From Pedobacter gandavensis (lineage in GTDB: Bacteria > Bacteroidota > Bacteroidia > Sphingobacteriales > Sphingobacteriaceae), in the NCBI RefSeq assembly GCF_014172405.1, contig NZ_WNXC01000007.1:62001-126000 (forward strand): 64,000 nucleotides of DNA, in the 5' to 3' direction. Position 1 is the stretch's first letter. Every line of letters starts with the position of its first letter. The position numbers and the translations under genes were made by a program. Below the pieces are notes generated by a model that saw only the letters and a program-made list of their open reading frames with translations, did no database searches and was not told the origin of the DNA. Shown one piece after another: positions 25,596 to 33,530 of this stretch.

Positions 25596-27218
25596 ATGAT
25601 TTCAGTTTCTAACTTATCCCTCCGTTACGGAAAACGTACCTTATTTGAAGATGTGAACCTAAAATTCACTCATGGCAACTGCTATGGTGTAATTGGGGCG
25701 AACGGCGCAGGTAAATCCACCTTCCTTAAAATTCTTTCAGGAGAAGTAAACCAAACTTCAGGTAGTGTGGCTTTTACTCCTGGTGAACGTATGGCCGTTT
25801 TAAAACAAAATCACTATGAGTTTGATGAATTTCCGGTGATTGAAACGGTGATGATGGGTCACAAGGAATTGTATGACATCATGAAGGAAAAAGACGCCAT
25901 CTATTTGAAGGAAGATTTTACCGACAAAGATGGTGAGCGTGCTGGTGAGCTGGAAAATAGATTTGCAGAAATGGATGGCTGGAACATGGAAAGCAATGCT
26001 GCCACCATGTTGAGTAATTTAGGAATTAAAGAAGAATACCACTACAAGCAGTTAAAAGAACTTGATGGTACCCAAAAAGTACGTGTGTTATTGGCACAAG
26101 CTTTATTTGGTAATCCTGACGTTTTGCTACTGGATGAGCCTACCAACGATTTGGACATTGAAACAATCGCCTGGTTAGAGAACTTCCTTGCTGATTACCA
26201 GACTATCGTATTGGTAGTATCACACGATAGACACTTTTTAGATGCGGTATGTACGCATATCGTTGATATTGATTTCAGCAAAATGAGCATTTACTCGGGT
26301 AACTATACCTTCTGGTATGAGTCGAGTCAACTTGCGTTGAAACAACGTGGTGATCAAAATAAGAAACTGGAAGAGAAAGTTAAAGAGCTTCAGGAATTTA
26401 TTCAGCGCTTTAGTGCAAATGCTTCGAAGTCGAAACAAGCAACTTCCCGTAAGAAAGCTTTAGATAAAATTGACATCTCAGAAATTAAAGCTTCCAGCAG
26501 AAAATACCCTGCAATTTTATTCAACAACCTGGGTAGAGAAGCTGGTGACCAGATTCTACAGGTAGAAAATCTTTCTTGTACTTTAAATGGAGATGTGATG
26601 TTTAAAAACGTCAACTTCATGGTAAATAAAGGAGATAAAGTAGCTATTCTGTCTCAGAATAGCTTAGCGACCACTGCTTTTTACAATGTATTAACTGCTC
26701 GTGAGCAGAACTATACAGGTGAGTTTAAATTTGGTATCACCATTAGTATGGCAGATATCCCTAACGACAATACTCCTTATTTCGAAGGAAAAGATGAGAA
26801 TCTGGTAGATTGGTTACGTGAGTATTCAGGTACTGAGATGGATGAGCAGTTTGTAAGAAGCTTCCTAGGTAGAATGTTATTCTCAGGTGAAGAGGTTTTG
26901 AAAAACGTGAAAGTATTGTCAGGTGGTGAGAAAATGCGTTGTATGTTCTCTCAAATGATGTTAAAACATGCGAATTTATTGTTATTAGATGAGCCTACGA
27001 ATCACTTGGACTTAGAGTCGATCACGGCACTAAATAATGGATTAAAAGATTTCAGAGGTACCGCTTTGTTTACTTCACGAGATCATGCATTAACGGAATC
27101 AGTTGCGACAAGAATTATTGAATTGACGCCAAAAGGGGTGATTGATAAAATGATGACTTACGACGATTACATTACAAGTCCAGATGTTGCGCTACTAAGA
27201 GCAGAAATGTATAAATAA
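25596..27218 (+). CDS. ABC-F family ATPase (YbiT-like, asymmetric)
   Basis: 540 residues from ATG 25596 (MISVSNLSLRYGKRTLFEDV), the normal ABC-F start, supported by the promoter box upstream. ABC-F proteins act on ribosomes rather than in membranes. NBD1 has an intact Walker A GANGAGKST (34-42) and Walker B LLLDEPTNDLD but a degenerate signature LDGTQ near 155. NBD2 has an intact LSGGE near 440 and LLLDEPTNHLD, but its Walker A is replaced by LSQNSLATTAF near 350-361, without GK[ST], and the H-loop reads FTSRDH. One consensus and one degenerate ATP site result. The linker (about 245-310) is Lys-rich. Confidence 0.9.
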   Translation: MISVSNLSLRYGKRTLFEDVNLKFTHGNCYGVIGANGAGKSTFLKILSGEVNQTSGSVAFTPGERMAVLKQNHYEFDEFPVIETVMMGHKELYDIMKEKDAIYLKEDFTDKDGERAGELENRFAEMDGWNMESNAATMLSNLGIKEEYHYKQLKELDGTQKVRVLLAQALFGNPDVLLLDEPTNDLDIETIAWLENFLADYQTIVLVVSHDRHFLDAVCTHIVDIDFSKMSIYSGNYTFWYESSQLALKQRGDQNKKLEEKVKELQEFIQRFSANASKSKQATSRKKALDKIDISEIKASSRKYPAILFNNLGREAGDQILQVENLSCTLNGDVMFKNVNFMVNKGDKVAILSQNSLATTAFYNVLTAREQNYTGEFKFGITISMADIPNDNTPYFEGKDENLVDWLREYSGTEMDEQFVRSFLGRMLFSGEEVLKNVKVLSGGEKMRCMFSQMMLKHANLLLLDEPTNHLDLESITALNNGLKDFRGTALFTSRDHALTESVATRIIELTPKGVIDKMMTYDDYITSPDVALLRAEMYK

Positions 27219-27248
27219 AAAAAAGGGGCCATGAGGCCCCTTTTTTTT
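27217..27248. terminator. ABC-F terminator
   Basis: GGGGCC-ATGA-GGCCCC flanked by eight A and eight T; its first A's overlap the stop codon region. Confidence 0.93.
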
Positions 27249-27312
27249 ATGCCCTAGTGGTTGAGCTTGTTCTTTTGACAGCTCAGGAATCCTGAATAAC
27301 CATCTCCCTTTA

Positions 27313-27340
27313 TATTATTGCAATTAAGTTGCAAATAATA
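27313..27340. promoter_or_regulatory. near-palindromic operator candidate (possible Zur site)
   Basis: TATTATTGCAA-ttaag-TTGCAAATAATA, arms of 11 bases that match apart from one extra A. It ends 25 bases upstream of the merC -7 box. The downstream cluster ends with a Fur-family gene, so autoregulated Zur control is a reasonable inference. Related TTGCAAT (27831) and ATTGCA (27862) flank the second promoter of the cluster. Confidence 0.5.
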
Positions 27341-27364
27341 TAACAAACGCAACACTATTGCTTT

Positions 27365-27372
27365 TATCTTTG
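27365..27372 (+). promoter_or_regulatory. -7 promoter box of merC gene
   Basis: TATCTTTG, an exact TAnnTTTG, 19 bases before the ATG at 27392. Confidence 0.65.
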
Positions 27373-27391
27373 TAACCTGAATCTTTACATT

Positions 27392-27793
27392 ATGATAAAA
27401 GCCACTAACAAAAAAACTTTATTAAAATCAGGTCGTTTAGACCAGTTTGGAATCACCGCTTCTATAGCCTGTGCCATCCATTGTGCTGCATTACCTTTCC
27501 TCATCACTTTACTGCCACTCTGGGGCATGAGTTTTCTCGCAAATCCCTGGGTAGAGTTTAGCATGATCGGCCTATCGCTGCTTATAGGAACCTGGTCTTT
27601 GGCCACATCTTACCCCAAACACAAACGCATCATCCCCATTCTTACACTTATTCTCGGATTTATGCTAATTGGAACCGGCCATTATGGTCTACATTCTTTA
27701 GAAGCGATACTGATTCCATTAGGTGGCTTTACCATTGCGCTCGCACACCTGCTCAATTGGAAATATGCGCGGAACTGTGCGCATCATTTTTAA
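27392..27793 (+). CDS. MerC domain protein
   Basis: 133 residues with four hydrophobic segments, like the MerC integral membrane proteins. The metal-site segment CAIHCAALP (Cys27, His30, Cys31) lies in the first membrane helix. MerC was first described in mercury uptake; in many Bacteroidota such proteins occur beside Fur-family genes and no mer operon, and no mercuric reductase is present here, so a role with zinc or another divalent metal is more likely. First gene of the metal cluster, with its own promoter. Confidence 0.85.
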   Translation: MIKATNKKTLLKSGRLDQFGITASIACAIHCAALPFLITLLPLWGMSFLANPWVEFSMIGLSLLIGTWSLATSYPKHKRIIPILTLILGFMLIGTGHYGLHSLEAILIPLGGFTIALAHLLNWKYARNCAHHF

Positions 27794-27851
27794 AATTAAG
27801 GCAGTAGCAAATACTTTACAACAAAAGCACTTGCAATCTTATGGCATTCAC

Positions 27852-27859
27852 TACTTTTG
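27852..27859 (+). promoter_or_regulatory. -7 promoter box of the lipoprotein-ABC operon
   Basis: TACTTTTG, an exact TAnnTTTG, 14 bases before the ATG at 27874, flanked by TTGCAAT (27831) and ATTGCA (27862). Confidence 0.6.
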
Positions 27860-27873
27860 TAATTGCACACAAC

Positions 27874-28014
27874 ATGAACAACAAACTGATATTCGGTGTA
27901 TTTTTACTTTTTGTAAGCATGGTTAATCCGGGTTGCACACACCAACATCCAGATGGCAAAAAGCTGTACCTAAAATATTTAAAAAGCCGTGTAATAAATA
28001 CCAAACATCTATGA
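27874..28014 (+). CDS. small lipoprotein
   Basis: 46 residues: MNNKLIFGVFLLFVSMVNPGC is a full type II signal peptide with lipid-bearing Cys21; the mature part is only 26 residues (CTHQHPDGKKLYLKYLKSR...). Its stop overlaps the start of the ATPase gene as ATGA, so it is translationally coupled. It has two early His residues; in the related Pseudomonas cluster a His-rich protein occupies this place, but homology is not claimed. It was found by reading frames below the usual size cut-off. Confidence 0.75.
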   Translation: MNNKLIFGVFLLFVSMVNPGCTHQHPDGKKLYLKYLKSRVINTKHL

Positions 28015-28640
28015 TTTCATTAAAATCTGTGGCTCATCGATATGACCAGCAACAAGACATCCGTTTTGAGGACTGGCAAATTGATGCCGGATCACAATGG
28101 CTCCTCCTTGGGGCATCAGGAAGTGGAAAATCAACCTTACTTCACATCCTGACAGGTATTTTAAAGCCTACACAAGGAAGTGTTAGCATCAAAGGAACCT
28201 CAATTTATGACCTGTCCTCCAAAGAACTTGATCAGTTCAGGGGAAGGAATATCGGGATCGTTTTTCAACGACCACACCTGATTAAAAGCCTGAGTATATC
28301 AGAGAACTTAGTAATTGCACAAAGTTTTGCAAAATTACCTACTGATCTGAAACGGGTGAACGAGGTATTGGATGCTTTAGGTATTTCACATAAGAAAAAT
28401 GCCTATCCAGATCAATTGAGCCAAGGACAGCTACAACGGGTATCTATTGCCAGAGCAGTAATTAACAAGCCTGCATTACTGATTGCTGATGAGCCAACTT
28501 CGAGTCTGGACGACAATAATGCAGCCGTTGTACTTGATTTATTGATGCAACAATCGGGAGCCAACCAAGCTACATTACTGGTAGCTACCCACGACAAAAG
28601 AGTAAAAGACGCCTTTAAACATACTTACGAACTATCATGA
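28011..28640 (+). CDS. ABC transporter ATP-binding protein (LolD/MacB type)
   Basis: 209 residues from the ATG at 28011 that overlaps the lipoprotein stop; the longer frame covers that gene. Walker A GASGSGKST near residue 38, Q-loop FQRPHLI, signature LSQGQLQRV near residue 140, Walker B LLIADEPTSSLD and H-loop VATHDKR. Together with the FtsX-like permease it should form a type VII (MacB/LolCDE-like) mechanotransmission transporter that works on the outer face of the inner membrane. Overlaps the permease start as ATGA. Confidence 0.9.
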   Translation: MISLKSVAHRYDQQQDIRFEDWQIDAGSQWLLLGASGSGKSTLLHILTGILKPTQGSVSIKGTSIYDLSSKELDQFRGRNIGIVFQRPHLIKSLSISENLVIAQSFAKLPTDLKRVNEVLDALGISHKKNAYPDQLSQGQLQRVSIARAVINKPALLIADEPTSSLDDNNAAVVLDLLMQQSGANQATLLVATHDKRVKDAFKHTYELS

Positions 28641-29848
28641 GCCCTATAAAAATCAGCTGGAAGAGCTTATGGTCGAAGCCACTTTCTTCCGCATTAAACA
28701 TGATGCTCATCGCCTTTGGTACTGGAATATTGACCATATTGTTATTGGCATCTAACCAGATCTCTCAAAAACTAGACAATAACTCCAAAGATATTGACTT
28801 GGTTGTAGGAGCCAAAGGAAGTCCACTGCAATTGATTCTAAGCAGCATTTATTATATAGATTTCCCAACCGGAAACATCCCACTCAAAGCAGCTAAGGAG
28901 CTATCCCGCAGCCCATTTGTAAAAAGGGCAGTTCCATTGGCTTTAGGCGACAATTACAATGGAACACGAATTGTTGGAACAGACAGCAACTTCGTAGCCC
29001 TATATCATTTGAAACTAACGCAAGGAAAGTTTTGGAACAGTGATTTTGAAGCTACTATCGGAGCTGGTGTAGCAGAAAGTCAGCAGCTAAAAGTTGGAGA
29101 TACTTTTTATGGCGCACATGGATTAAGCAGTAGCAGCGATGTACATAAAAGCCACCCTTATAAGGTAACCGGAGTTTTAGAATCACAAGGAAATGTCACG
29201 GACAACCTGATTTTAACCAATATCGCCAGTGTTTGGAAAATGCATGACGACCATGAGGAGGATAACAAAAAACATGATGATCATGAGCATGACGGAGAAG
29301 AAGACCATAAAGAACTCACTTCTTTACTCATTCAATACCGCTCCCCAATGTCTGTTGCGATCTTTCCTAGAATGGTTAACGAGACCACCAATATGCAAGC
29401 TGCCTCTCCTGCACAGGAAAGCACCAGGTTATTTTCTTTAATTGGTGTTGGTGTAGAAACCTTGCAATGGTTTGCCGTTTTAATCATGCTTATTGCAGCA
29501 ATCAGTGTATTCGTAAACCTTTACAATTCCTTAAAAGAACGTAAATATGACCTGGCCATCATGCGTACACTGGGTGCTTCAAGAGGGAAACTCTTTCTGA
29601 TTGTCATCATTGAAGGGATCATTCTTACCCTTATTGGTACCATCATTGGCCTAGCACTAGGCCATTTTGCCCTACAATTTATTGGCCATTACCAAGAGAG
29701 CAACCAAGCCCGTCTCAGCGGAATGATTTTCCTAAAGGAGGAAATATATTTATTTGTTGCTGGCCTGGCGATTGGTATATTTGCCGCTATCATCCCAGCA
29801 ATACAGGCTTACAGGTCCAATATTTCTAAGATATTGTCTAAAAACTAA
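28637..29848 (+). CDS. FtsX-type ABC permease with a His-rich loop
   Basis: 403 residues: one TM near residues 20-42, a periplasmic domain to about 270, then three TMs, the standard FtsX/MacB layout. Residues 203-224 of the periplasmic part hold six His among Asp/Glu (MHDDHEEDN...HDDHEHDGEEDH), which could bind zinc. The C-terminal NSLKERKYDLAIMRTLGAS is the coupling helix motif. It is the partner of the ATPase at 28011. The DUF3299 gene follows after 16 bases. Confidence 0.9.
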   Translation: MSPIKISWKSLWSKPLSSALNMMLIAFGTGILTILLLASNQISQKLDNNSKDIDLVVGAKGSPLQLILSSIYYIDFPTGNIPLKAAKELSRSPFVKRAVPLALGDNYNGTRIVGTDSNFVALYHLKLTQGKFWNSDFEATIGAGVAESQQLKVGDTFYGAHGLSSSSDVHKSHPYKVTGVLESQGNVTDNLILTNIASVWKMHDDHEEDNKKHDDHEHDGEEDHKELTSLLIQYRSPMSVAIFPRMVNETTNMQAASPAQESTRLFSLIGVGVETLQWFAVLIMLIAAISVFVNLYNSLKERKYDLAIMRTLGASRGKLFLIVIIEGIILTLIGTIIGLALGHFALQFIGHYQESNQARLSGMIFLKEEIYLFVAGLAIGIFAAIIPAIQAYRSNISKILSKN

Positions 29849-29864
29849 CACAAATACAAAAGAA

Positions 29865-30302
29865 ATGAAACGATTCCTACTCGCTATTTTACTCTTTACC
29901 GGATTTGCGGTAAAAGCACAGCACAATCCTGATGATCAAATCCTGTCTGACAACTGGGATGTTGTAGGTGGTGTTGACTTTAAAATTGTTAAAGACTCAG
30001 AAATGTATGCAGTCTATACACCTGAAATTAAGAAACATGCCAACAAAACATTTGAATTGGAAGGCTATATTGTTCCAATTAAAGATGGTATGAAACAAAC
30101 GAAGTTTATGCTTTCTACTTTACCTATCAATCAATGCTTTTACTGTGGTAAAAATGGCGTTCCAATTATGGTGTTGGTGGAAATGACAGAACCGATAAAA
30201 TTCACTTATAAAACAATTGTCGTAAAAGGCACGTTGAAATTAAACGCTGGAAATGCAATGGATAATCCACCAATTTCCCTGGTCAACGCAAAAACATTAT
30301 AA
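29865..30302 (+). CDS. DUF3299-like secreted protein
   Basis: 145 residues from ATG 29865, chosen because it gives a signal peptide (MKRFLLAILLFTGFAVKAQ). ELEGYIVPIKDGMKQTKFML followed by a CFYC pair (Cys91 and Cys94) and the strand pattern VKGTLKL fit the DUF3299 family, known from zinc-regulated operons beside ABC ATPase and FtsX-type permease genes. The Cys pair could bind a metal or form a disulfide. Function is unknown. Two bases separate it from the Fur gene. Confidence 0.75.
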   Translation: MKRFLLAILLFTGFAVKAQHNPDDQILSDNWDVVGGVDFKIVKDSEMYAVYTPEIKKHANKTFELEGYIVPIKDGMKQTKFMLSTLPINQCFYCGKNGVPIMVLVEMTEPIKFTYKTIVVKGTLKLNAGNAMDNPPISLVNAKTL

Positions 30303-30304
30303 CC

Positions 30305-30739
30305 ATGAAATTAGATCCTGTAAATATTTTAAAAGAACACGAGCTTAAACACACCAAACAAAGGGTACGTGTTCTGGAAGAAATTGCTTTGGATACGGTG
30401 GCGATCTCACAGCCAGAATTAGAAAAAAAACTGGGTAAAGAGATCGATCGTGTAACACTTTACAGAATCCTCAATACTTACGAAGAAAAGGGAATTGTTC
30501 ACCGTATTATGGACCTGAATGGCACTGCAAACTATGCTTTATGCTCCTCTGCCTGCACTGAAGACCACCATCACGATGAACATGTACATTTTAACTGCAC
30601 GACCTGTGGTAAAATCTACTGTCTTGAAGTAACCGTACCAAAAATTAAAATGCCGAATGGATTCACTGCGAAGACTGTCAATACGACGGCCTATGGCACT
30701 TGCGAAAAATGCAATGCCCAGGTCCCAATTTCTGCATAA
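30305..30739 (+). CDS. Fur-family metal-responsive repressor (Zur-like)
   Basis: 144 residues. Winged helix: TKQRVRVLEEIAL then the recognition helix DRVTLYRILNTYEEKGIVHRI. HHHDEHVHFNCTTCGKIYC supplies the His-rich regulatory site and first structural Cys pair, and CEKC at the end the second pair. Position at the end of a metal-transport cluster suggests zinc sensing (Zur), though Fur sub-types cannot be separated from sequence alone. It probably represses the cluster, including itself. Confidence 0.88.
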   Translation: MKLDPVNILKEHELKHTKQRVRVLEEIALDTVAISQPELEKKLGKEIDRVTLYRILNTYEEKGIVHRIMDLNGTANYALCSSACTEDHHHDEHVHFNCTTCGKIYCLEVTVPKIKMPNGFTAKTVNTTAYGTCEKCNAQVPISA

Positions 30740-30756
30740 TACCCATTCACAAAAAA

Positions 30757-30791
30757 GCCGTTCGCATCAATGATTGCGAACGGCTTTTTTT
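30757..30791. terminator. terminator of metal cluster
   Basis: GCCGTTCGCA/TGCGAACGGC stem, 10 bp, flanked by A6 and T7; shared with the convergent M19 gene. Confidence 0.9.
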
Positions 30792-30807
30792 ATTTTAGGT
30801 TTATCGA

Positions 30808-31878
30808 CTAAGCCCATGCTTTATACAAGAAATTGAGCCAGTTCTTGTGAAAGATAAGTTCTAGCTCTGCTTCCGAATAACCTTTCGCACTAAACATTCC
30901 CAGCATTTTTTGCAAATCGGAAATCGTATCAAGGTCGTACGGCGACTGCTCGGTACCAAATGCACCATCCAGATCAGATCCGATACCAATGTGCCTGGCA
31001 TTACCTGCCAGCTGGCAAATATGATCTGCATGCTCTACAACTTTTTGCAAGCCACAGTTTGTGCCTTTTGGTGTAGAAAGCCCTCTTTGCCAATCTGGAA
31101 CCAACATCCAGGCATCTAAAGCACCACCAATGACCGCTCCCCTATTGATTAAAGCCAAAATCTGCTCGTCGCTGTATTGCCTGTTGTGATTTACTAATGC
31201 CCGGCAATTGTTGTGACTGGCCCAAACCGGGCCGGAAAAATGATCCAATGCTTGCCAAAAAGCGTCATCACAAAGATGGGTTGCATCCAGAATAAAGTTT
31301 AACCGCTCCATTTCTTTCAATAAGTCCAAACCCATTTTCCCCATCTTTCCAGTGGCATCTGTTCCGTTCGCATATCGACCAGGGCCATAATGTGCCGGAC
31401 CAATTGCTCTCAGGCCATATTGATGTGCACGTTCCAGATAAGAAATGTCGACAATAGAATCCGCACCTTCCAAACTCAGGATATAACCAATTGGCTTCTT
31501 ATCATTGGGACTTCCGTCATTCCACAACTCGTAATGACTTTTCAATTGCTCGGCATTCCTGAGCTGCTGTAGCTCTCCAACCTCTTCCATTGCTTTATAC
31601 CAGGCCAGCTGGCCCTGAGTTTGTGCCCAGGCCTGTTCTGGAGAATTCCAACCAGGAATTAAACTATCAGGTTTTACATATCGAGCAATCTGCGTGGCCA
31701 CCACAATCCCAATATTCCCTTTCCTCAATTCTGGAAAAGATACCGTAGACTTCTCTCTATCGGGTTTATCCGTCATTCCTTTTTCTAGGGTTCGGATCGT
31801 ACTTACCGGCAACCTCAAATCCCTGTTCCATTCCATGGCATTCATGCTAAGGTCCAGGTGAGCATCAATTATAAACAT
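30808..31878 (-). CDS. membrane dipeptidase (peptidase M19 family)
   Basis: 356 residues. M19 (renal dipeptidase) metal sites: HxD in DAHLDLS at residues 6-8, Glu in LEGADS near residue 145, His in DATHLCDD and ASHNNCRAL near 215-240, and Asp in IGSDLDGAFG near 310. Hydrolyses dipeptides with D- or L-residues. No signal peptide, so cytosolic here. The RidA gene starts 13 bases upstream of its own start, so they form an operon. Confidence 0.9.
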   Translation of the reverse strand: MFIIDAHLDLSMNAMEWNRDLRLPVSTIRTLEKGMTDKPDREKSTVSFPELRKGNIGIVVATQIARYVKPDSLIPGWNSPEQAWAQTQGQLAWYKAMEEVGELQQLRNAEQLKSHYELWNDGSPNDKKPIGYILSLEGADSIVDISYLERAHQYGLRAIGPAHYGPGRYANGTDATGKMGKMGLDLLKEMERLNFILDATHLCDDAFWQALDHFSGPVWASHNNCRALVNHNRQYSDEQILALINRGAVIGGALDAWMLVPDWQRGLSTPKGTNCGLQKVVEHADHICQLAGNARHIGIGSDLDGAFGTEQSPYDLDTISDLQKMLGMFSAKGYSEAELELIFHKNWLNFLYKAWA

Positions 31879-31890
31879 AGGTTCTAAGGG

Positions 31891-32358
31891 TTAGAATAAT
31901 TCGAAAACAGCTTCTACTTCTACTGGAATATTATCGGGTAAAGAACCCATCCCTACTGCACTTCTTACCCCAATTCCATGCTCTTGTCCCCATACAGCAG
32001 CAAATAACTCACTACAACCATTGATGATAAAAGGATGTTTTTCAAAATCAGCGGAACAGTTGACCATTCCCAGGACTTTAATCACCCTTTTCACCACATT
32101 GAGACTCCCGAAATTAGTAACAATAGTAGATAGCATCGTCAGGCCTACCTGTCTGGCTGCAAGCTTACCTGCCTCAGGATCCATATCCTCACCAATACGT
32201 CCAATAATCAACGATTGATCTGGCTGTACAGGCCCATGTCCTGATAAATATAAATATTTGCCATCTACTAAAAACGGCTTGTAAATTCCAAGTGGTTTTG
32301 GTGCAGGTGGCAATACAAGGTCTAATTTCAAAAATGCTTCTTGGGCTGATAAATTCAT
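31891..32358 (-). CDS. RidA/YjgF family protein
   Basis: 155 residues; VDGKYLYLSGHGPVQ near residue 32, VVKRVIKVLGMVNCSADF near residue 90 and IGVRSAVGMGSLPDNIPVEVEAVFEL at the end match the RidA/YjgF/UK114 trimer fold, whose members hydrolyse reactive enamine/imine intermediates. Expressed with the M19 dipeptidase from a promoter about 95 bases upstream; a joint role in amino-acid salvage is inferred. Confidence 0.9.
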   Translation of the reverse strand: MNLSAQEAFLKLDLVLPPAPKPLGIYKPFLVDGKYLYLSGHGPVQPDQSLIIGRIGEDMDPEAGKLAARQVGLTMLSTIVTNFGSLNVVKRVIKVLGMVNCSADFEKHPFIINGCSELFAAVWGQEHGIGVRSAVGMGSLPDNIPVEVEAVFELF

Positions 32359-32450
32359 GGTGCTAAAATTTGGTGTTAAAATATTTTTTATTTACTGAAA
32401 CCAAAATAGGCAACAGAAGCGCCGGCTGACTTAAAGGCCGGGCAGGAAAT

Positions 32451-32458
32451 CAAATATA
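32451..32458 (-). promoter_or_regulatory. -7 promoter box of ridA operon
   Basis: TATATTTG on the minus strand, exact TAnnTTTG. It predicts a leader of about 90 bases that carries a CCGGC/GCCGG hairpin at 32422-32441. Confidence 0.5.
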
Positions 32459-32600
32459 AAATTGTTTTACCTAAACTGCATATTATTTGCAAATGTTTTT
32501 CGCACAAACTTATAACCCGCCGCTAAAACTGGTGACAATCCCTCAATGATGAAAACGAAATCGGCAGAACCACAAGTCGGTATTGCAAAAATTATGCAAC

Positions 32601-32636
32601 AAAAAAAAAGAGGGCAATCCTTAGGATGCCCTCTTT
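32601..32636 (-). terminator. terminator of SlyD-like gene
   Basis: AAAGAGGGC/GCCCTCTTT with an inner ATCC-tta-GGAT; on the minus strand the stem is followed by nine T. Confidence 0.9.
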
Positions 32637-32659
32637 AATGTCAATTAAGATCTGATCTA

Positions 32660-33160
32660 CTAGTGACCTTGGTGACCATCTGCACCGTGTGCATGGCCAT
32701 GACTTAATTCTTCTTCAGTTGCTTCACGTACTGAAAGGATTTTACCTGCAAAAATTAGGTTTTTACCAGCCATTGGGTGATTCAAATCTACAGAAACAGT
32801 TGTTTCATGGATTGCAGTAACACCAGCTCTGAAATGGTTACCTTGGTTATCTTGCAAAGGAATTACATCACCTACAGCAGGTAAACCAGCATCTTTGAAC
32901 ATTTCAATAGGCAAGTCAGCAAACGCTCCCGGATCTAAATCACCGTAACCGTCAGCAGCAGTAAGCTCGAAGCTATACTCATCACCAACATTTAATCCTG
33001 CTAAATGCTCTTCGAACTTAGGTAACATCATTCCTGTACCATATAAAAACACAAGCGCATTTTGCTCATCTGCTTTCTCTACAAAAACTTGTTGTCCTTC
33101 TTCATTAGTCGTATGCAATTCGTACGTTAATGATACTACTGTGTTGGGTTTAATACTCAT
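32660..33160 (-). CDS. slyD: FKBP-type peptidyl-prolyl isomerase, SlyD-like
   Basis: 166 residues. FVEKADEQNALVFLYGTGMMLPKFEEHLAGL matches the SlyD split FKBP domain, with an inserted-in-flap chaperone domain (about 70-125: AADGYGDLDPGAF...). The C-terminal tail SHGHAHGADGHQGH is His-rich and metal-binding, as in SlyD, which also supplies nickel to hydrogenases in E. coli. Function: proline isomerisation and chaperoning, cytosolic. Promoter TATATTTG lies 76 bases upstream. The identification as SlyD rather than another FKBP rests mainly on this layout and the tail. Confidence 0.88.
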   Translation of the reverse strand: MSIKPNTVVSLTYELHTTNEEGQQVFVEKADEQNALVFLYGTGMMLPKFEEHLAGLNVGDEYSFELTAADGYGDLDPGAFADLPIEMFKDAGLPAVGDVIPLQDNQGNHFRAGVTAIHETTVSVDLNHPMAGKNLIFAGKILSVREATEEELSHGHAHGADGHQGH

Positions 33161-33530
33161 TATGATGTTATTTTAGTTATCAATTTCAATGCTTCCTCAA
33201 CAGTAATTACTGGCAACTGGCACAATTATTTTCGGCAAATATAGCCAGATTTAAATAAACCCCTTTATTTAATCGTTGGGAATATTAGCTATTTTATAAT
33301 CCAACAGAAAAACAGGCTTCATTGTTCATTAAAACCTATTATTTATATCGACCTATTCCCCCTGTTAGCAACCAATAAGTCTTAAAATCCCAACCATTAA
33401 TGTGGTAACTATTGTTCATTACATCTGTTCGTTTACTGAGAAACATGCTATTCAATAAGAAATTCAAAGGCATAAAATTTAATATTATTAGTTTAGTATA
33501 TTCGACAAAAAAATAGATTAACGAACCTCT
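33161..33530. other. intergenic region, slyD promoter
   Basis: 370 bases, AT rich, no supported gene; a 65-codon minus-strand frame has no recognisable features. The slyD promoter is at 33236. Confidence 0.55.
33236..33243 (-). promoter_or_regulatory. -7 promoter box of slyD
   Basis: TATATTTG on the minus strand, exact TAnnTTTG, 75 bases upstream of the start. Confidence 0.55.

Noticed and set aside
27723..27926. 67-codon plus-strand frame
   Set aside because: Overlaps the merC stop and the small lipoprotein in another frame; the lipoprotein has a full signal peptide and coupling to the next gene.
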